From Pelecanus crispus (taxonomy: Eukaryota > Chordata > Aves > Pelecaniformes > Pelecanidae): 64,000 nt of DNA. Below are positions 1 through 13,060 of the stretch, in pieces. Positions within the stretch are counted from its first letter, which is position 1; every line of letters begins with the position of its first letter. The stretch spans positions 34,409,150-34,473,149 of the forward strand of contig NC_134653.1 of NCBI RefSeq assembly GCF_030463565.1. The letters run 5' to 3'. The translations under genes were made by a program, and so were the position numbers. The notes under the pieces were generated by a model. It was not told the origin of the DNA, searched no databases, and was given only the letters and a program-made list of their open reading frames with translations.

Positions 1-2594
1 CAGAAATACACAGTATCCAACCCCCTACTTTTAAAGGACTAAAAGGCTTCAGTGAAATGCCTATGGGAATGAAGTAATATTTGCAACTTACTTAAAACTA
101 TCTTCTCCAATGTTTTCTCCAATGTGTTAATGGCTAAGGCAATTTAATTTGCGTGCAAAAGTACAAAGTGGAAAACAGTTTCCTTTGAACACATGTAGTA
201 CTTTTTCTGGATATATTAGGGTATATTGCAAGTGCTTCAAATGAAGATATATGAGGAACATACTAGTAAGAGTTCATTAAATTCTTTTACAAAATACCAG
301 TCGTGTTTAACTTCAAGGTTTTCATGTTCAAAGAGATCCTACTTTCATCTTCTAAGTCTCTAAAGAAGGCTGTGGGAGAAAAGGCTCAAGTAATGTACCT
401 TTCCTTTTCTTTAACTTGAAGGACAATAAAAATCCTTCCAGACAGAGCTTCTTTTCCTTCTTTCTTCTACAGAAAGAATATGCATATTTCATCACATTTT
501 CTTCTTAAACTCTTTCACACCTACTAGGAGCTGTCTGTACTCCATCGACATGTGGTCTACTAACTGAAAAATACGCACTTTATCTAACTAATTTCCATAA
601 AAAAGAAATGAAGAAAATAAATACTGATTTGGGAACTGTTGATGTTCAAGCATTTCACATTTAGAATTGTATTTCCGTTGTTCTGCACATGAACTCATTT
701 TGCAGAAGACACAGCTATTTACACAACAATCACCTATGTAGGAAACTTGTTGACCATTTTACACAAGGAAAGAAACAGAATTTTTGAGAGACTACTGGAT
801 GTACTTCACAGGCTGCTATGTATCAGTGGACAGCACTGATTGGCCAAGACAGTGCAACGGCAGTGATACTGATCACTTCTGATAACTGAACTCTGATCTA
901 AGGATGAAGAATTTTAGGCTGAGGATTTCAGCACCGCATGAGATACACCTGTTGTTATTGAGTTGGTAAGGGCAGGAAGTCTCACTGCCCTAGACAGATC
1001 TGGGTATCTCAGAGTACTTACCCAGAGGATGTAAATAAAATAGCTATGTTGTGAATATTTTCTTTTACTCTTTACAGTTGCTGTCACAGGAATTTTTATA
1101 TCTTGCTTATGATAAAACTCAGTCCCCATAGTCCATTGACTGAGATCACTGCATTATCCCTATGACAGTAGTACAAGATGATGCTGTTGGATTTAACAGA
1201 GAGTCCCCACAAACTGACAGACAGGTGAACATTTTGGAAATGGCTTATTCATCTCTTCACCAGCCTTTTTTCAATTAGAATGACATTAAGTCACAGTAAA
1301 TAAAAAAACCCCAACACTCAGAGAGTGAGTTTTTCAACTTGACCTGTTGTTTATAATTCCATTAAAAGAAATTGTGAAACAATATGAGCCCATATTTTTT
1401 GATTGATCTTTTAATATATTAATATTTGCAAGTAGAATACTCAAGAGAAACTAATTGAGAAAAGCTTTAAATCTTGTATCAGTGTCTGAAGATTTTAGGA
1501 GCTGGCCCTAGAAAATGGTATCGGTCTGTTAATAAATATCAAGGACATTTTTTCACAGCTCTGTTAAATGCTAAATGCTCCCATTAGCTGGAAGTGTATT
1601 ATTTTGCAGTCAGAAGGGTGTTAACCTTTTAGTTGTATGGGAACAATAATAAATCCATCCTCTTCTAACATGGTTTATCAGGTAATGATGATACTTTAAT
1701 AAATAACAATGAGCTCTTTATTCAACAGTACATAAAACATAACTAGAATTTTGTTTAATGACTCATAACAGCAATTCTTTATTTTGCAGCCTTTTTTTCT
1801 TTTTGTTTTGTAATTCCCTGACCTATTGTCCCTGGTATCCATAAGATACTTATGTGTAATCCTTAAAAAGTGAGATTTATCATCATGTCTTTGAAGTACA
1901 AAAGATCACAAGCCTCTTTCCTGATGGCTAGGATATATTTTTCAAGTCAGTGCACAATTTTTAAGTGTTTCTTTTCTTGTTCACACACCACCAATGTCAT
2001 TGTGCTCTGCACACAATAATTTACCAGTGCTTACCATCTGTGGACAGCTGTAGGATAGGATCAGAAGGCAAGGGAGATCTTTGAGCTCATACTTTCAGTG
2101 ATTTGCCTGAGCTGTTAGCTTGTGAGCCCTCAGTATGCTATGAACTAAATAACACTGCTCAGAATAACCGATGACAGTGATATCTCAGACATTATCCATG
2201 TCTCTGGCAATTACTGACTTTTTTGAAAAGTAATTTCTGTATTACAAAATTAGATGTCTTTTCTAGAGTGACTAGAAGCTTCAGGTAATACCAATAATGC
2301 AATATCTGCAAAGCATTTCTTAGCGCAAAACCACTTGCGGAAAGGCTTCCAGAGATAACACAAAGATAATACAGAGGCCAGCAACATTTTCTGTCTATGT
2401 GGAATTATCTGGGAGTATCAGTTTTCCAGAAAACTGATCCAAGGTCCATGTAATACAATGAAAAAGCTTTTTTTTTTTTTTTTTGACTGCGATGCACTTT
2501 GGGCAAATACTGCTGCTCTATAAAGAGTGTCCACATCAGAAAAATCACATTTAGGAACTGATAATAAAGGTACCAGACTTAAAAAGCAAGAACT
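1..2594. other. Gene-free left flank, first part
   Basis: AT-rich non-coding DNA. Open frames are short, lack recognisable domains and look like chance. I see no RNA gene and no promoter. The only simple feature is a run of 17 T at 2468-2484, a few bases of ordinary sequence before the SINE that follows. The sequence could be intergenic or the intron of a neighbouring gene; nothing inside decides this. Confidence 0.6.
2468..2484. repeat. Poly-T tract (T17)
   Basis: An uninterrupted run of 17 T. It could be the reverse-strand trace of an old poly(A) tail, but no recognisable retroelement abuts it, so it is recorded only as a homopolymer. Confidence 0.9.
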
Positions 2595-2712
2595 GCATGG
2601 TGCTAATAACGCCAAGTTCACAGGTTCAATCCCTGCTTACTGCAGGGGGGTTGGGCTCGATGATCTCTCAAGGTCCCTTCCAACCCAAAGCATTCTATGA
2701 TTCTATGATTCT
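2595..2712 (+). mobile_element. tRNA-Ile/CR1 composite SINE (TguSINE1-like), 5'-truncated
   Basis: The left part (about 2595-2640) reads like the second half of tRNA-Ile. It has the anticodon-arm string TGGTGCTAATAACGCCAAG and then a B-box-like GGTTCAATCCC, which matches the internal RNA polymerase III promoter element. It runs directly into a CR1 LINE 3' end: GGGCTCGATGATCTCTCAAGG, then CCCTTCCAACCC, then two copies of the ATTCTATG-type terminal octamer. A tRNA-Ile head on a CR1 tail is the structure of the passerine SINE TguSINE1, mobilised in trans by CR1. The first half of the tRNA, including the A box, is missing, so this copy is truncated and should be inactive. The alternative is a plain CR1 tail beside a chance tRNA-like stretch, which is unlikely given about 19 near-identical bases over the anticodon arm. 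This is the best clue to the organism. Confidence 0.82.
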
Positions 2713-4632
2713 AACTGGAGGAAGAGTGTATTTGCTTCTTTCATCTGGAAGAGATCCTTCAGATTCTAGAAAAGCTGACATGTTGATAAAAGCACAGAGG
2801 ACTACATCTGCCAAACATGCTGCTATACCCATACGAAGTGGACAACTCAACCCACCAGCTTCCCATACCCAGTATTGAAACTTGGAAAGAAAGGGAATAG
2901 CAACGGCCCTAGGCAAGCAACGGGGTGTTTCTGTGTATTTGTTCTCCACAAATCAATGACAGCTTTAGCTTTTGAAAAAATGGGAAGGCGTGGTCATGCA
3001 GTTTTTACCAGTCCCACTTTCTCTGGAGATGGGAGAGGAATCCAATCTGAGCCTACTGCTGTTCTTGCTAGTGGAAGATACAAGGGAAGAAAATTAGTAA
3101 AATGGGCATCTACAGTGATGTTTTGGAAATCACTGTTCTTATCTTATCTGATTGCTGAATTCTTCTGGCCTCTCTGCAGCTGTAGTTCTGTATAAAAGCA
3201 GCTAAGCTGCAGTGTTACGAGCAAAGGTTTAACAAATAATAGGCTGGAATCTATTTATTTCCATCTGCAAATTTATACATCTTGCTATTCAAATTTGCAT
3301 AATGAAAAGTATATTAGAATCCAGATGCACATCAAGTTAGACATGCATTCACTCTATTGAAGGGATGAATTTTGATGCCTCAGTTACAGACCTGATCTAC
3401 TGGTTTTGAAAGTCAATGAAAAGTCTTCCATCCATTAAGTGAACTCCATTCCGACCTTTTAGGGTTTTTCAGTCCTTATCAAACAAAATTCCACAGTTCA
3501 TTATTTGAAGACTTTTCTTCAGCAACCACTAATTTTCTAAATGTTCTGAGCAAATGATCTGTTATTCAGTAGTGAAGAGAACAACATAGAAAAAGCCATT
3601 TCCAGTCCAAAACTAGTAGATAATCATAATCTCACATTCCCCAAGAACAACACCACGCATTTTCAGACCTCCATTCATCTTAGCTCCAAGGAGGCAAGCC
3701 AGGCTTTTGGCTGGATCCTTGCACTTAGAAACAGGACCAGGTTTCTCACCAGTTTTATCTGACATACTATGTCATCTTGTAGAAGGTACCTTACTTCCCT
3801 GTTTCTCCTCTTCTTTTTACTTTTTAAAGTTAGACTGTAAACTCAACTTGCCAACTGCCAGCTAAAGTGGGATCTCAGTCTTGATCAGGACCATTATTCG
3901 TAGTACAAGAAAATAAGAGAAGTTAGTAAAATTTAATAATACTTCTACCATACCTGCTCACACAGTATAGATCCTAACCTATCAGTAATCTCATTTTCTT
4001 AGATCCCAAACAAGCATCTTTAAGAGTGGAAATATATCAGTACAAAGATTTTAAATAGTTTGTTAATGCAATGATGAAATTGTTTTTGTCCTTTTCCCCA
4101 CCATCGAAAACTGTAATGATTCACTTCATTTTTAATGAATTCTAACACTTACCGTGTCAAAAAGATTTTCAATATTACAATGGAAGCTTCATTTTTACAT
4201 TGTCCCATAGTAGCAGAATATCAGGCACCAGTATTTTCAGATTGTTTGATGTACTCTGTGTGAGAGAGCTCTTTGGATACAATGTAATGTATTTGTTCTT
4301 CTTGACTTTAGTTACGGTTTTTTCTTAATGCACCTTTACAAATTTTATCAGGATGCAACATCATGTCAGTATTTAGTAATGTTATTTTTTTCTCTTGCCA
4401 AATGCATATGGAAGTTTTCTGTTTCTTTAATACAAATTCATAGAGATGACAGTATGATGACATTAAAGGCATTAGGGCTAAGCTTGTGGATGCAATTACG
4501 TGCAGTGAATCAGACAATGGGGTGTTGAGTGGATCGAAATAATGCATCATAGTTAGGAGATAAACTGCAAACTTAGATGCTAACACACACAAGAAATCTG
4601 GAATGTGGTAGCTATCTATAGCAGGAAAAGAA
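2713..4632. other. Non-coding stretch, no gene seen
   Basis: The longest frame (about 2875-3195, + strand) has no recognisable domain, no supporting splice signals and ordinary non-coding composition. No further repeat could be identified by eye. Confidence 0.55.
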
Positions 4633-4661
4633 GATCATAGAATCATAGAATGCTTTGGGTT
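4633..4661 (-). mobile_element. Terminal fragment of a CR1 or CR1-tailed SINE
   Basis: The plus strand reads GATCATAGAATCATAGAATG followed by CTTTGGGTT. This is the reverse complement of the CR1 3' terminus (AACCCAAAGCATTC plus the octamer repeat seen at 2682-2712). Only about 29 bp remain, so it cannot be assigned to CR1 itself or to the CR1-tailed SINE. The orientation is opposite to the copy at 2.6 kb. Confidence 0.75.
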
Positions 4662-7600
4662 CTGGAAAAGAAATTAAAAAAAAAAAATTCTGGTCATGCA
4701 ACAACTATAAAGTAAAATTGCAAGGAAGAAGAAGAGAGAATCACAGATTAATAATGCTCATTCATTGAGGTGCAACTGGCTACCAGAACTCTGCACACTG
4801 CCTTTGAATTCACTTGCATGTACCAAGGTTAACTGGGACAGTGTGCGGTCATTTCCCAGGTGTTCAGGTTAAAAATACACCCAGACCCTTTAAAGTCCAG
4901 ATAAGAGTAAGTCTAAACTGTTACCCTGGGTAGGTAGGAGGAGCATTAACTCTTTTCATCTAGCTCCTCTTCCTACATCTCCGTTTTCCTTTCCCTTCTC
5001 CATAAAAACAGTACACAACAGCCCCAAGTTCATTTTCTTGGCCAAATCTTGAAGAAGTAATGTCTGCATTAGACTCTCATCTCTACTTGTGGGTGATGGT
5101 CTGAGCAGGAACTCCACTGGCCTAGAGTACGCTCTCATACTCCAGGTTATGGTTCAGACATTTGGCACATCTACTGAAGACTCCGTTCCACCCTTTTTTG
5201 AGTCCTTTGCCTTCTAATTTGTTAAACCCATGGTCTTTCACCCCAGAGATTACAGCAAGGACTCACATGACCACAACAGCTCCGTGTGGCTGAACAGAAA
5301 TGGTCCTTGAACATAACTTGGTTGTAGTGTGAGGATCATAGCATGGAAACTTTGGGAACCAGTGTTCCAAACAACTCTTGAAACCTCAGACTTGGACCAT
5401 TTTAGTCTCTCTGCATTTTTCCAGTTAATAAATGAAAGAATATTTTGTAACCTCTCTGGTAGTCATAAGCTTTGTAAAATTCCAGTCTTGGGACACAAGT
5501 CAGAAGTTGTTTCAGATACAGTATTTGATAAATCAGTTCATATGTTTGCATTTTTTGTAAAAATATTTTGTTAGCTGTTCCAGCCCACTATTGATTTGTC
5601 ATTGTGTTACTCCAAAACCCCTGTCCTTTTTGTATCTTTTTATACTGTGGGGTAAGGTGGAATAATATCACTATTCTGATTTTGTAGCATGCTAGGTATA
5701 TTCTGCAGTGGTGTAAAAGATTATATGAATTATTAGAGAAGCCATTACTAGTTTGAATTCCCTCAGCCGGAAATTATTATTTGTTCAACGGAGTAATGAA
5801 TTTTAATATAATAAAACTGCATTTGCTCATCATTTTACTAATGGCTGGTGTTTCCGACATGACAGAAAACAACTGCATATGAACAAATACAAACAACCCT
5901 CCAGTTGCTTGAAACAGCTATCTCAGTTAGCATCAGAAAATGAATGGAGCTTTATAAAATAACATTCTTTATCTGCAGCTGTACTACAGGGCCCTCTGCT
6001 GTGCGATTCATGGTAATAATGGAATAAACATAGCAGGTCAGTAAAATTATCCTCCCATTAGTTCTCACGGCGTAAGCTGCATAATTGACATGTTAGGTTT
6101 TCACTATTGTTTAAAAACCTTTTTAGGAGCAAGTGGCAAGCGGGCATTATTTACCACTCACTCTGGGTTCCTAGCAAGGTCAGACAGATCGCCTAACCTT
6201 GTCAGGTGGCGAAGCCATCTGGCTCGATCTCGGTCTGATCTGATTTCTGTTTCATAAACTAAACTCCACAGTCCCTTGAAAGAGAGACAATAGCCTTTTC
6301 AATGGCCTGAGCCCTTTCACCCTTTGTTTCTCTGTTTAAATAATATATGTCTCTTTGGTCTTTTGGCAAGAATGCTTGACCTTGTAAATGTGACCATTCA
6401 CAGTGCTCTGTAGTACTGGAATGTGCTTTCATAATACTCCAAGGCTTCTTTCTATTATCTAAGGCAAATGTTTGTTTATGAAAGTTGAAGTAAAACATTG
6501 ACATGATCAAAAGAGAAATGAACAGGCACCTGGAATGCACACTAAAAAGATCCCTTCTAAGAGGAAACTTCTCTCGTTTCAGCTACTCTTCTGAATCCAA
6601 TTAGGATAGACGAAAACATTTCTCTCACTTAACTCTGAAATTAGAAAAAGAACAGGAACTAAGAAAAAAATTGACAATTAATATCCTAACTAATTTGCTC
6701 TCCTTCTGTATTTGTGAACTGCTGCTACATTGCTGCCAACGGTTATATTAGGCCATTATAACAGTTGCAGAAAGGACTCTTTTGACCTTTTCTTGTGCCC
6801 TGGGGTACAGTTCCACAGCACTGCTGAGGCAGCCTAACAACTTGCTGTACCTGAAAGGGACAGACCTGTTTCTTCTTCCCGTCTTCACTGCTTCTGCCTT
6901 CTCCTCTGCCTGCTCACAGCTGTGTCTCCATTGCACTGGCTATGGTGCTTTTTTGGAATCTTCACTGAACTGATTTAATTTGTCAGGCAAGCAGAAAAGT
7001 ATTTGCATTTTCTTTACCAGCTTTTTTTTTCCTGCTGCTCGTGTGAACTGAATCATTTTAGCGGGGGGCTGCTAAACATCAACCTGAGTGGAAGGGAACA
7101 TGCAGTGAGGAGGTAAAGAAAAGCACGGAAGCTGGTACAGAAATATGGTGGGAAACAAAGCCGTGGGGTGTAAGACTTGCTGTTCTGCAAGATGTGAGGA
7201 GAGGAGACAGTGACTGTTGCAGCTGTAAGGAGGAGCCAACCCTTCCGCCTTCTTTCCTGGGACGAGTTCCCGCCGCTCACCCAGCCTGAGCTTTCCTCCT
7301 GCTATAGCAACAGCTCCATGGCATAACCGGAGCAGGTGGCCGGGCTGGGGGCTTTTGCTGCACCTCCAGCAACCAGCAATCTGTTGCTAAAGGCACTTGC
7401 CTGCTTTGTGGCTCTAGGCGGTTGCTTGGAGCCAGCCATGTTCAGCAGCTTCAGCGTGTGTCAGGGTCTCGCAGAGGAAAGTACTGTACACATTAACAAC
7501 CTCTAAAGCAGACAAACTAAACACATACTTTGAGTAAGCATCCTTTGCCTTAGAGAATACAGTAATCCTCTAGGTCTGAAATTCAGCAGATTGTCGTAAT

Positions 7601-10600
7601 CTTCCTGCTATGAACAAAGACCACTTCCTGCAGACTTAATTAGTCTTCCCTTTATTCATACGGCTTGTATATAGCTGAGAAACTTGTTTCCCTAAAGATA
7701 CCTCACCACCTACTACCATCTCCAGTGTAAACCCATGCTTTTTCTTTTCCACTTTAAAATATTGCTCTGTCTGCTCAATCAATCAATGCACCAAAAATCT
7801 TCCTCTCTCTTTATACTCTTCTACCCTTTTTTTCCACAGTTAGAGCCAATTAAAAGTCTGACCTAGAAGAAAGTACTTAACTACCATTGAGTCTGAATAG
7901 CTTCTCACTTTGAATTGCCATTAAGCTTCTTAATAAGGCACTGTAGGTAATATTAACCTCAGTCAGAATGTCTTAAAAGGTATAGGCACTTTTCACTATC
8001 ATAAATTAAACCAAATAAAATTTCCTTTCTCTCATATGGCTATTTTATGGGATTGGTGTTATTTATATTAAGCTGCTATCTAAATGCTCAAACTACATAC
8101 GGATAGCTTAAGCAGTGGATTTTTTTCTCTTCTGTTAATATCAAACACATTCAGTTGGTTCACCAAAATACAGTTCTGATATTCCTAGCACTTCAGATTC
8201 AATCTGCATTAAATAAAACTCCTACTTCATAACATGACTGAATTGTGGTCTTGGAACAAAGCTTGTGCAGAATTTTGAAATGACTCTCTTTAGTGTTGGC
8301 AATTGCTAAGACTGAGAAATGAAACTGGAAGAAGATTAAAAGTAATCATGCTCTCTTCCCACTGTTTCTTCATCTGAAATTTATAAATGTATAAATTTAT
8401 GGCCCTAACTGCTATAGTACCTGCAAGCTTCACAACAGAATCTCTGCAGTGCCTGAGAGGATAAAGAAAAGCTATTACTTCCTATAATGTAGAGAACTGT
8501 TTCACAGAGAAACCAAAGTCTAGGTTCTTGTAATTTGGTACCCAAATGGAATTGAGATGCTGAAATAGTTTTTGAAGCTTTCTTTTTATCACAACCTCCA
8601 AATTAACAGAACTTGGGTAGCTAAGAATGGTGGACAAAGCAATAAACCAAGATCAACATCTGGTTTGGTTTGCTCATCTAAGCAGTAAGCATAGGAAATT
8701 CAGCAGAACATGATATTTAAATCATTGTCACTAATCAGAAGGAAAGAACACCGTAACCTTTTGTGAATTAAATGACAAATGTCCACTAACTGACATTCTA
8801 GAAGATGGTGAAGAATTCAGACCTGCTACTGTCCTTGTAAGTCAGGAGGCGGATTTTATAGATGTTTTGGAGAACAAGATTGAGACTGCTCCCTTCTAAG
8901 GAGAAAGAAAGGGGTATTAAAAATTTCTACTGCCTATTCTGCCAAGCAAAAACATCCCACAGAACAGAGAGAGAAAAGTCCTCTCTTGCCATTGATACAG
9001 GCACGTGATTTATAGACAGGTTACAAGTAGGCAGTTGATTTTGCTTCCTCTAGATGAAAGTTACTGTGTTTTGGACAAGAAAATGTAGTTGATATTTGAA
9101 ATCACAACACTTATTGAGTGTTTGGGAAGTACAACGTGTGCCTTCTTAGCAGAAAATTACAGAGAAGTCCAATACCTACGCTGCTGATTGCAAGCTTTTG
9201 TCTAAGACTTGTCGAATACAGTTTTGTACCCCACCTAGGACAAACAGGGTATGGCAACTTGTAGGTGCCAATGCAATACAATGACTTATAATAAAAGACT
9301 ACTAAAATAATATATAATACATATTATTATAGATACTATAAAATAGATAATAATAATATCAATAAAAATAAACTTATAATTAAAAATGTTTCTATTGTAT
9401 TGATAATAAAATCAAAGTATTTTAGTATGCTGTCACGTGTAGTTTTAAATGAAGCCTCATAATAAAATTAGGAAAGAGTAGCAAAAGCTCTCGCATGTTC
9501 AACCCTCTTAGAAGCAGCTGCAGCAAGGGATTCAGGTTAATGCAGTTGACTACTGATTCAATTAAATGTTACATTTATAAATGAAATGAGCTATTAAAAG
9601 CCAGGAAATTATCTTTTTTTGGTTCTTTTTAATGAAATATTTTTTCAGTTGTTATGAAACTAGGAACTCATTGACAAAGACGTTCTTCTGATATACTATC
9701 TTGTGTCTGTTTCAAAGTAAGGCATGAGGAATAGTTACTTGTACATGGTTACAAGATAATTTGTCAAAAAATAGAGTTCTTAATTTATTTGGTTAAAAGG
9801 TGGCTAATACTCTGATGAATAAGGGCTTATAAAAGTTCTGAAAATGCTACTATTGTAACTTCAGATGTTGCCAATATAAATCTCCCACATTTTTTAATAC
9901 TACTAATCTCTTCCCCTAATGGTGTCTGTGGTAAGGAGTTCCACAGACATTGTCCCTATTCATAGGAGCAATTTTAAAATTGCTGTCTTGCAATTGTATT
10001 GAATATCTCTTTGGCCTTGCATTAATTAAGAAGTTAATGAAATTCTTGATTTACCTTTACATTATTGTTCATTATTTATGCCATTGAATCATCTCTATTG
10101 CAAACCATAACTTAACTCTTAACTATTCTTACCCTGTAGCTACTTCTGATGGCAATGTAGGCAAAATGTAAGGTTGTCTCATTGAGCAGTTTTAATTTAG
10201 GTTCATACACGTTGCTTGAACACAGTTGTAGAAATTCGGACAATTCCTACTTCGTGAAGGGGGGGTAGAGGGTAGGGGGAACAACATTCCTGATACGATA
10301 TAAACCACTAAGTCAGCTTTAAGTCTAGATTTTTGAGCAGAGGGTGAAATCAAGGAAGCTTAAAAAAGCTCACCTGTGAATCTTTATAAAGCTGCTTTTT
10401 GGGTTAGCAGACAAAAATGACTTCATGTACAATGGCATTCTGGCATTGTGTGAGCCATAGTCCAACAGAAAGACAATTCTCTGCCTAAAATGCCGAATTT
10501 CCACCTTGGTCCTACAGAGAAAAGTCCTCCTGTTCTGATAGCGTGATTTATCTTTGACATTCAAAGGTTAAACAAGTATGTCTGCTTCGCACATGGGCCC

Positions 10601-11413
10601 TATTAAACTATCAGTTAGAAGTCTTACAATTTGCTGAATGGATGCAGCCTAGAACATCAAAGATTAGCTATAGAGCTAGAAGTTCAATCTGCTTCTCTTT
10701 GGGCATCTTTAAGTTTCTTCTCTATGAACCCCTGTTGGCAAAGAAGTTCAAAAAAGCAGTGAGCACTGACAGAAGAGTTATGTGGAGAGCTTTCTGCCTT
10801 GATGTGCTCAATCTAAATAAAACACATCACCTCAGGAAATTGAGCAGTTTTTCATAACCACGAAGTCTGATGTATCTGCTACCAAGGAGGGAAGTGCAGA
10901 CAGACTTACACACTCCCTCATGAGTTCCTATTGATCTCAGGGGATGTTCTGAAGTGTACATCCTAACTCTGTGGATGTCAGAGGCTGCTGAACTGTGGTC
11001 TTCAGACCACAAATATTTAATGAGAACATAACAAATAGTCTGTGGCTCATCTGTAGAGTCATATTGCCTTTCGTTTTTAATTAAAAGTCTCATTACAGTG
11101 ACAGTGATGGTGGTTTCTGCAAGAAATGTTCAGGGCTGATTGTAGTGCATTGATCCAACGACCTGCTTCTCTAAAGCTTCTTGGGTTAAGTTCTTCCCTC
11201 ACTTTAACCTCCTACCCTCAATGCCAGTGATTTCTATGGGATCGGTGACAGTTGCAAACCAAAATACAACCAGGTTCCTTCTGATTCTGCCCTGACGTTC
11301 ATGTAAATGAGCCTGGAGACATTTACTGAGAGCTCAGCATGGACAGTTATCACTTCTTTTTCTTCTTCTCATTGAAGTAACTTGGTGATTTTCAAGTTCA
11401 GATAAATAATGAG
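4662..11413. other. Non-coding stretch, no gene seen
   Basis: No coding exon, RNA gene or recent repeat is recognisable. Two parts differ in texture. Around 5740-6250 there is a non-repetitive block rich in TAAT-type motifs with several CpGs (GGCTCGATCTCGG near 6220), which could be a conserved regulatory element. Around 7050-7450 the DNA is more GC-rich but shows no gene signal. A G-run cluster at 10259-10279 (G7, G3, G5) is a weak G-quadruplex candidate. Confidence 0.5.
9285..9415. repeat. AT-rich low-complexity tract
   Basis: About 130 bases made almost wholly of A and T, with loosely repeated AATAATA and ATATAATA motifs. No clean unit repeats in phase, so this is low-complexity DNA rather than a defined microsatellite. 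Confidence 0.75.
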
Positions 11414-11480
11414 ATAGAATCATAGAGTAGTTTAGATTGAAAGAGACCTCTGGAGGCCATCTAACACAAGCCCCTGAGAC
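11414..11480 (-). mobile_element. CR1 LINE 3' fragment
   Basis: The plus strand shows AGAATCATAGAG, then GTTTAGATTGAAAGAGACCT and CTGGAGGCCATCTAACACAAG. This matches the reverse complement of the CR1 3' UTR end (the usual form has TTTGGGTTGGAAGGGACC and GGAGGTCATCTAGTCCAAC). Several substitutions indicate an older copy than the one at 2.6 kb. It is severely 5'-truncated, as is usual for CR1. Confidence 0.8.
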
Positions 11481-12389
11481 ACAAGAGTCATATCTTAGGT
11501 GATTTCAGTGTTTCTGCAGAGAACCAGAATGCCCTGGTAGAAGAACTTCATAGCCTGCCTCATGCGTACTAAATTAATTTATGTATAATAAAAAGGCTGA
11601 AGAATGAACACTGTATAATGAAGTTAATCTTGAAAGTTTTTCATTTTCTGGAGACAGTCATAAGGTATGGCTTAGTTTTACAGATGTTTCACTTTATGAT
11701 ATGATTTAGGCACTCGGAGGAAGTTTTTGGAAGTAAATACACAAATCGAAATATAGAAGAAAGTCTGTGGTATCTTCAGAAGTCCTAAGAGGCTGCAAGA
11801 GTTTCTGCAGCATGTGCGTATGTTCCTCAAAATCTGATTAGATGGCTATCTTAATCCATTAGATGCCTAAATTGGTTTTTTAATACTTCCCTAGTTCTGT
11901 GGTTTTTTTTTTTTTAAAAAAAAAATCTTTCCTAACACAGGCAGGAGTCAGCATTCTTATTATTAAAAAGACAGCTGTATCTAAAACATCATTACAAATC
12001 TATTTGTTGCCAGTTTCCTTCATTTGATTGGGAAAAAGCGAGAGGCAGAAATAACGTCTGAAAGTTTGTACTCCTCGCTAGATTATTATTCATTTTTAAC
12101 TAGGACTATTTAATTGCATCTTCACCAATTTACAACAGTTATCGGCCACAGTAATCAAACAGTTCCTAAAGCGGTTTGAAGTATTATACTCCTGTAAGAC
12201 TGTACTTGTTTTGCAATGTTTTCTTTATAAATAATACGCATTAGGTTGGAACATTATCTTCATTAGCCTAGGGGACTGTTGAAAAGCAGTAGTTATATGA
12301 AAGATTGAATTTCAGCTTTTCAGGTCCTGTTACACTAGGTAATTAAATGAGAACCTCTGCTAATTGTACTGCATCAAAGACTGACAATG
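11481..12389. other. Non-coding stretch; T13A10 tract and possible conserved block
   Basis: No gene is seen. A homopolymer junction of 13 T followed by 10 A lies at 11903-11925. The part from about 12000 to 12250 is repeat-free with TAAT-type motifs and isolated CpGs. It adjoins the CpG-rich patch that begins near 12390, so it may belong to the same regulatory element. Confidence 0.45.
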
Positions 12390-13060
12390 GCTCGGAAGAA
12401 ACGGCACGTTCCGTTCATTAAGCGAGGATAATACGCTTGTTATGACCAAATAATCCATCACGATCAGCGAAGGATGCGACCGCTGTTCATCGGCGCGCCA
12501 CGCAGCAGCGGCGGTGCTGGGAGGGCGCGGGAGGCTCGTGGCGGCGGCGCGAGGGGGCACTGCTCGCCCTCCCAAGGCCGCCGCTCGCCCCCGGCGCCGC
12601 CAGCGCCGAAGCCAGACCGCCCCGACCCCAAAGCATCACCAGGAAACTCCCTCGGAAGAACTCCGCGCTTAAATCCACCTGGGAAGCTACTTCTCTTGAC
12701 TCCTGGCCCATTGGTGTCACCCCCGTTACGGCTGTCCGAGAAGACGGTGTTGGGACGACCGCTCGCTGCGCGGTCACAATGCGGTACGGCGAATACAACT
12801 TCAAACCCTAATAATTGCTACCACGCGTTTGAAGTAATGGTCGAACTCAAGCTGCGTGCCAAGGGGTTCACCTGGATTAGCAATTTCTCCTGGGCACAGC
12901 ACTTTGCAGTAGCTATCCCTCCTCAGAATGCACCCTGCGACAGATGCGTCTTGTTTCAAAGCCTCGGCTTCAAGCAAATCAAAATACGCAGCAGCAAAGT
13001 GACAAACGCCTTCGAAACCTATTGTATCTGGCAGAATTTTTCTTGTTAGCGGGTACATAT
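12390..13060. promoter_or_regulatory. CpG-rich patch, possible second CpG island or alternative promoter
   Basis: The core (about 12475-12650) is very GC-rich and dense in CpG, with strings such as GGCGCGCCACGCAGC and GGCGGCGGCGCGAGGG. The flanks (12390-12475 and 12700-13060) have ordinary GC content but keep many CpGs, such as TACCACGCGTTTGAAG, TGCGGTACGGCG and CAAACGCCTTCG. Retained CpGs suggest long-term absence of germline methylation, as at promoters or strong enhancers. Frames are open on both strands: 191 codons on + from 12474, 105 and 85 codons on -. None has a recognisable domain, and the high GC makes open frames expected. Possible roles are an alternative upstream promoter of the 20.0 kb gene, a non-coding RNA promoter, a divergent gene or an orphan CpG island. 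Confidence 0.6.

Noticed and set aside
2595-2640. Possible tRNA-Ile gene
   Set aside because: Only the anticodon arm and T-arm half are present, the 5' half with the A box is missing, and it continues into a CR1 tail, so it is a SINE.
12474-13049. 191-codon + frame in the upstream CpG patch
   Set aside because: Its first half is GC-driven low complexity, it has no domain and its frame competes with open minus frames. Kept as a regulatory patch, not a gene.
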